Assembly: GCF_032337115.1 (NCBI RefSeq)
Contig: NZ_JAVXZY010000009.1
Coordinates: 165,320 to 229,319, forward strand
Direction of reading: 5' to 3'
DNA: 64,000 nucleotides
DNA from: Roseateles_C aquae
Lineage (GTDB): Bacteria; Pseudomonadota; Gammaproteobacteria; Burkholderiales; Burkholderiaceae_C
Part shown: piece by piece, positions 63,758-64,000 of the stretch
How the letters are laid out: each line of letters opens with the position of its first letter
Position numbering within the stretch: the stretch's first letter is position 1
Notes under the pieces: generated by a model
What the model saw: only the letters and a program-made list of their open reading frames with translations
What the model was told of the DNA's origin: nothing
Databases searched by the model: none
Translations under genes and position numbers: made by a program

Positions 63758-64000
63758 TGAATCGCCCCGGATTTCGAGGAGGCTCCAACTCTGGAGAATG
63801 GAGCCATGAAGAAGTCCCCGAAGTTTTCGCCTGAGGTGCGCGAGCGCGCGGTGCGTATGGTGCTGGAGCACCGCGCGGAGCACCCATCGCAGTGGGCCGC
63901 CATCGAGTCCTTTGCCGACAAGATTGGCTGCGTTCCGCAGACCTTGCACGCTTGGGTGAAGCAGCACGAGGTCGACTCCGGCCAGCGCGATGGCGTCTCC
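63758..64000 (+). mobile_element. IS3-family insertion sequence, left end
   Basis: From about 63758 (TGAATCGCCCCGGATTTCG) the sequence resembles the terminal repeat of IS3-type elements, followed 48 bp later by a transposase orfA start. The right end lies beyond the window, so the inverted-repeat assignment is provisional. Confidence 0.6.
63806..64000 (+). CDS. IS3-family transposase OrfA, N-terminal part
   Basis: The first 65 codons of a helix-turn-helix transposase subunit run off the window end. MKKSPKFSPEVRERAVRMVL, then HPSQWAAIESFADKIGCVPQTLHAWVKQHEVDSGQ, is the standard OrfA HTH of IS3-type elements (usually followed by an OrfB DDE integrase in a -1 frame). ATG 63806 has GGAG upstream. 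It looks intact as far as visible. Confidence 0.9.
   Translation, partial: MKKSPKFSPEVRERAVRMVLEHRAEHPSQWAAIESFADKIGCVPQTLHAWVKQHEVDSGQRDGVS

Overview
The window comes from a GC-rich betaproteobacterium of the order Burkholderiales, most likely the Roseateles/Mitsuaria/Pelomonas/Paucibacter neighbourhood. I infer this from gene content and protein style, not from a marker gene: glnA-ntrB-ntrC, a complete five-step hut pathway, a GntR-type HutC and a Xanthomonas/Caulobacter-style carbohydrate TonB receptor. No rRNA, tRNA, CRISPR array or prophage was seen.

Left part (1-32,300) is mostly housekeeping and metabolism. It holds a bolA tail, a periplasmic parvulin, divergent ybbA/tesA, a FecR-like Trp-rich protein, peptide deformylase and an MBL-fold hydrolase. 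Next comes the nitrogen-control block on the minus strand (glnA, a small coiled-coil secreted protein, ntrB, ntrC), with a near-perfect sigma-54 promoter and a possible NtrC enhancer upstream of glnA. A five-gene minus-strand run follows (beta-propeller, polysaccharide deacetylase, fatty-acid hydroxylase, EI24 membrane protein, CinA-like). Then come an AIM24 protein, an IclR regulator, a sedolisin lipoprotein, a Ctp protease, a divergent MFS/LysR pair, MoeB/ThiF, a LOG protein, arginase with a perfect 3 x 49-bp tandem repeat at its 3' end, DUF429, an S10 peptidase, a TPR-GGDEF cyclase and a chemoreceptor.

The hut region (32,363-43,383) is divergent. The minus strand carries hutC-hutD-hutI-hutG-hutF, every junction an ATGA overlap, closed by a terminator. 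The plus strand carries hutU, hutH and a NitT/TauT-type ABC importer. A HutC-like operator lies in the spacer of the hutU promoter. Histidine is taken through urocanate, imidazolonepropionate, formiminoglutamate and formylglutamate to glutamate.

The glucan locus (44,530-60,901) is the most interesting block. A LacI regulator and three near-identical palindromic operators sit between two divergent operons. The minus operon is TonB receptor, SapC-like, JmjC-type cupin, flavin-dependent tryptophan-halogenase-like protein and glucokinase. The plus operon is sugar-binding protein, two permeases, GH1, GH16, GH1 and MalK-type ATPase. Together these suggest uptake and breakdown of beta-1,3-glucan (laminarin-like). 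The SapC/cupin/halogenase trio has no explained role in sugar catabolism.

The right edge (60,902-64,000) is accessory DNA with visibly lower GC in part. Three small genes each start just after a TTAG-type boundary, and two are separated by attC-like sites, so this looks like an integron-type cassette array without a visible integrase. An IS1182-type transposase remnant lies inside it, and an IS3-type element interrupts it at the right end. A three-copy palindromic repeat family is dispersed over the whole window; one copy forms the 5' coding end of a permease gene.
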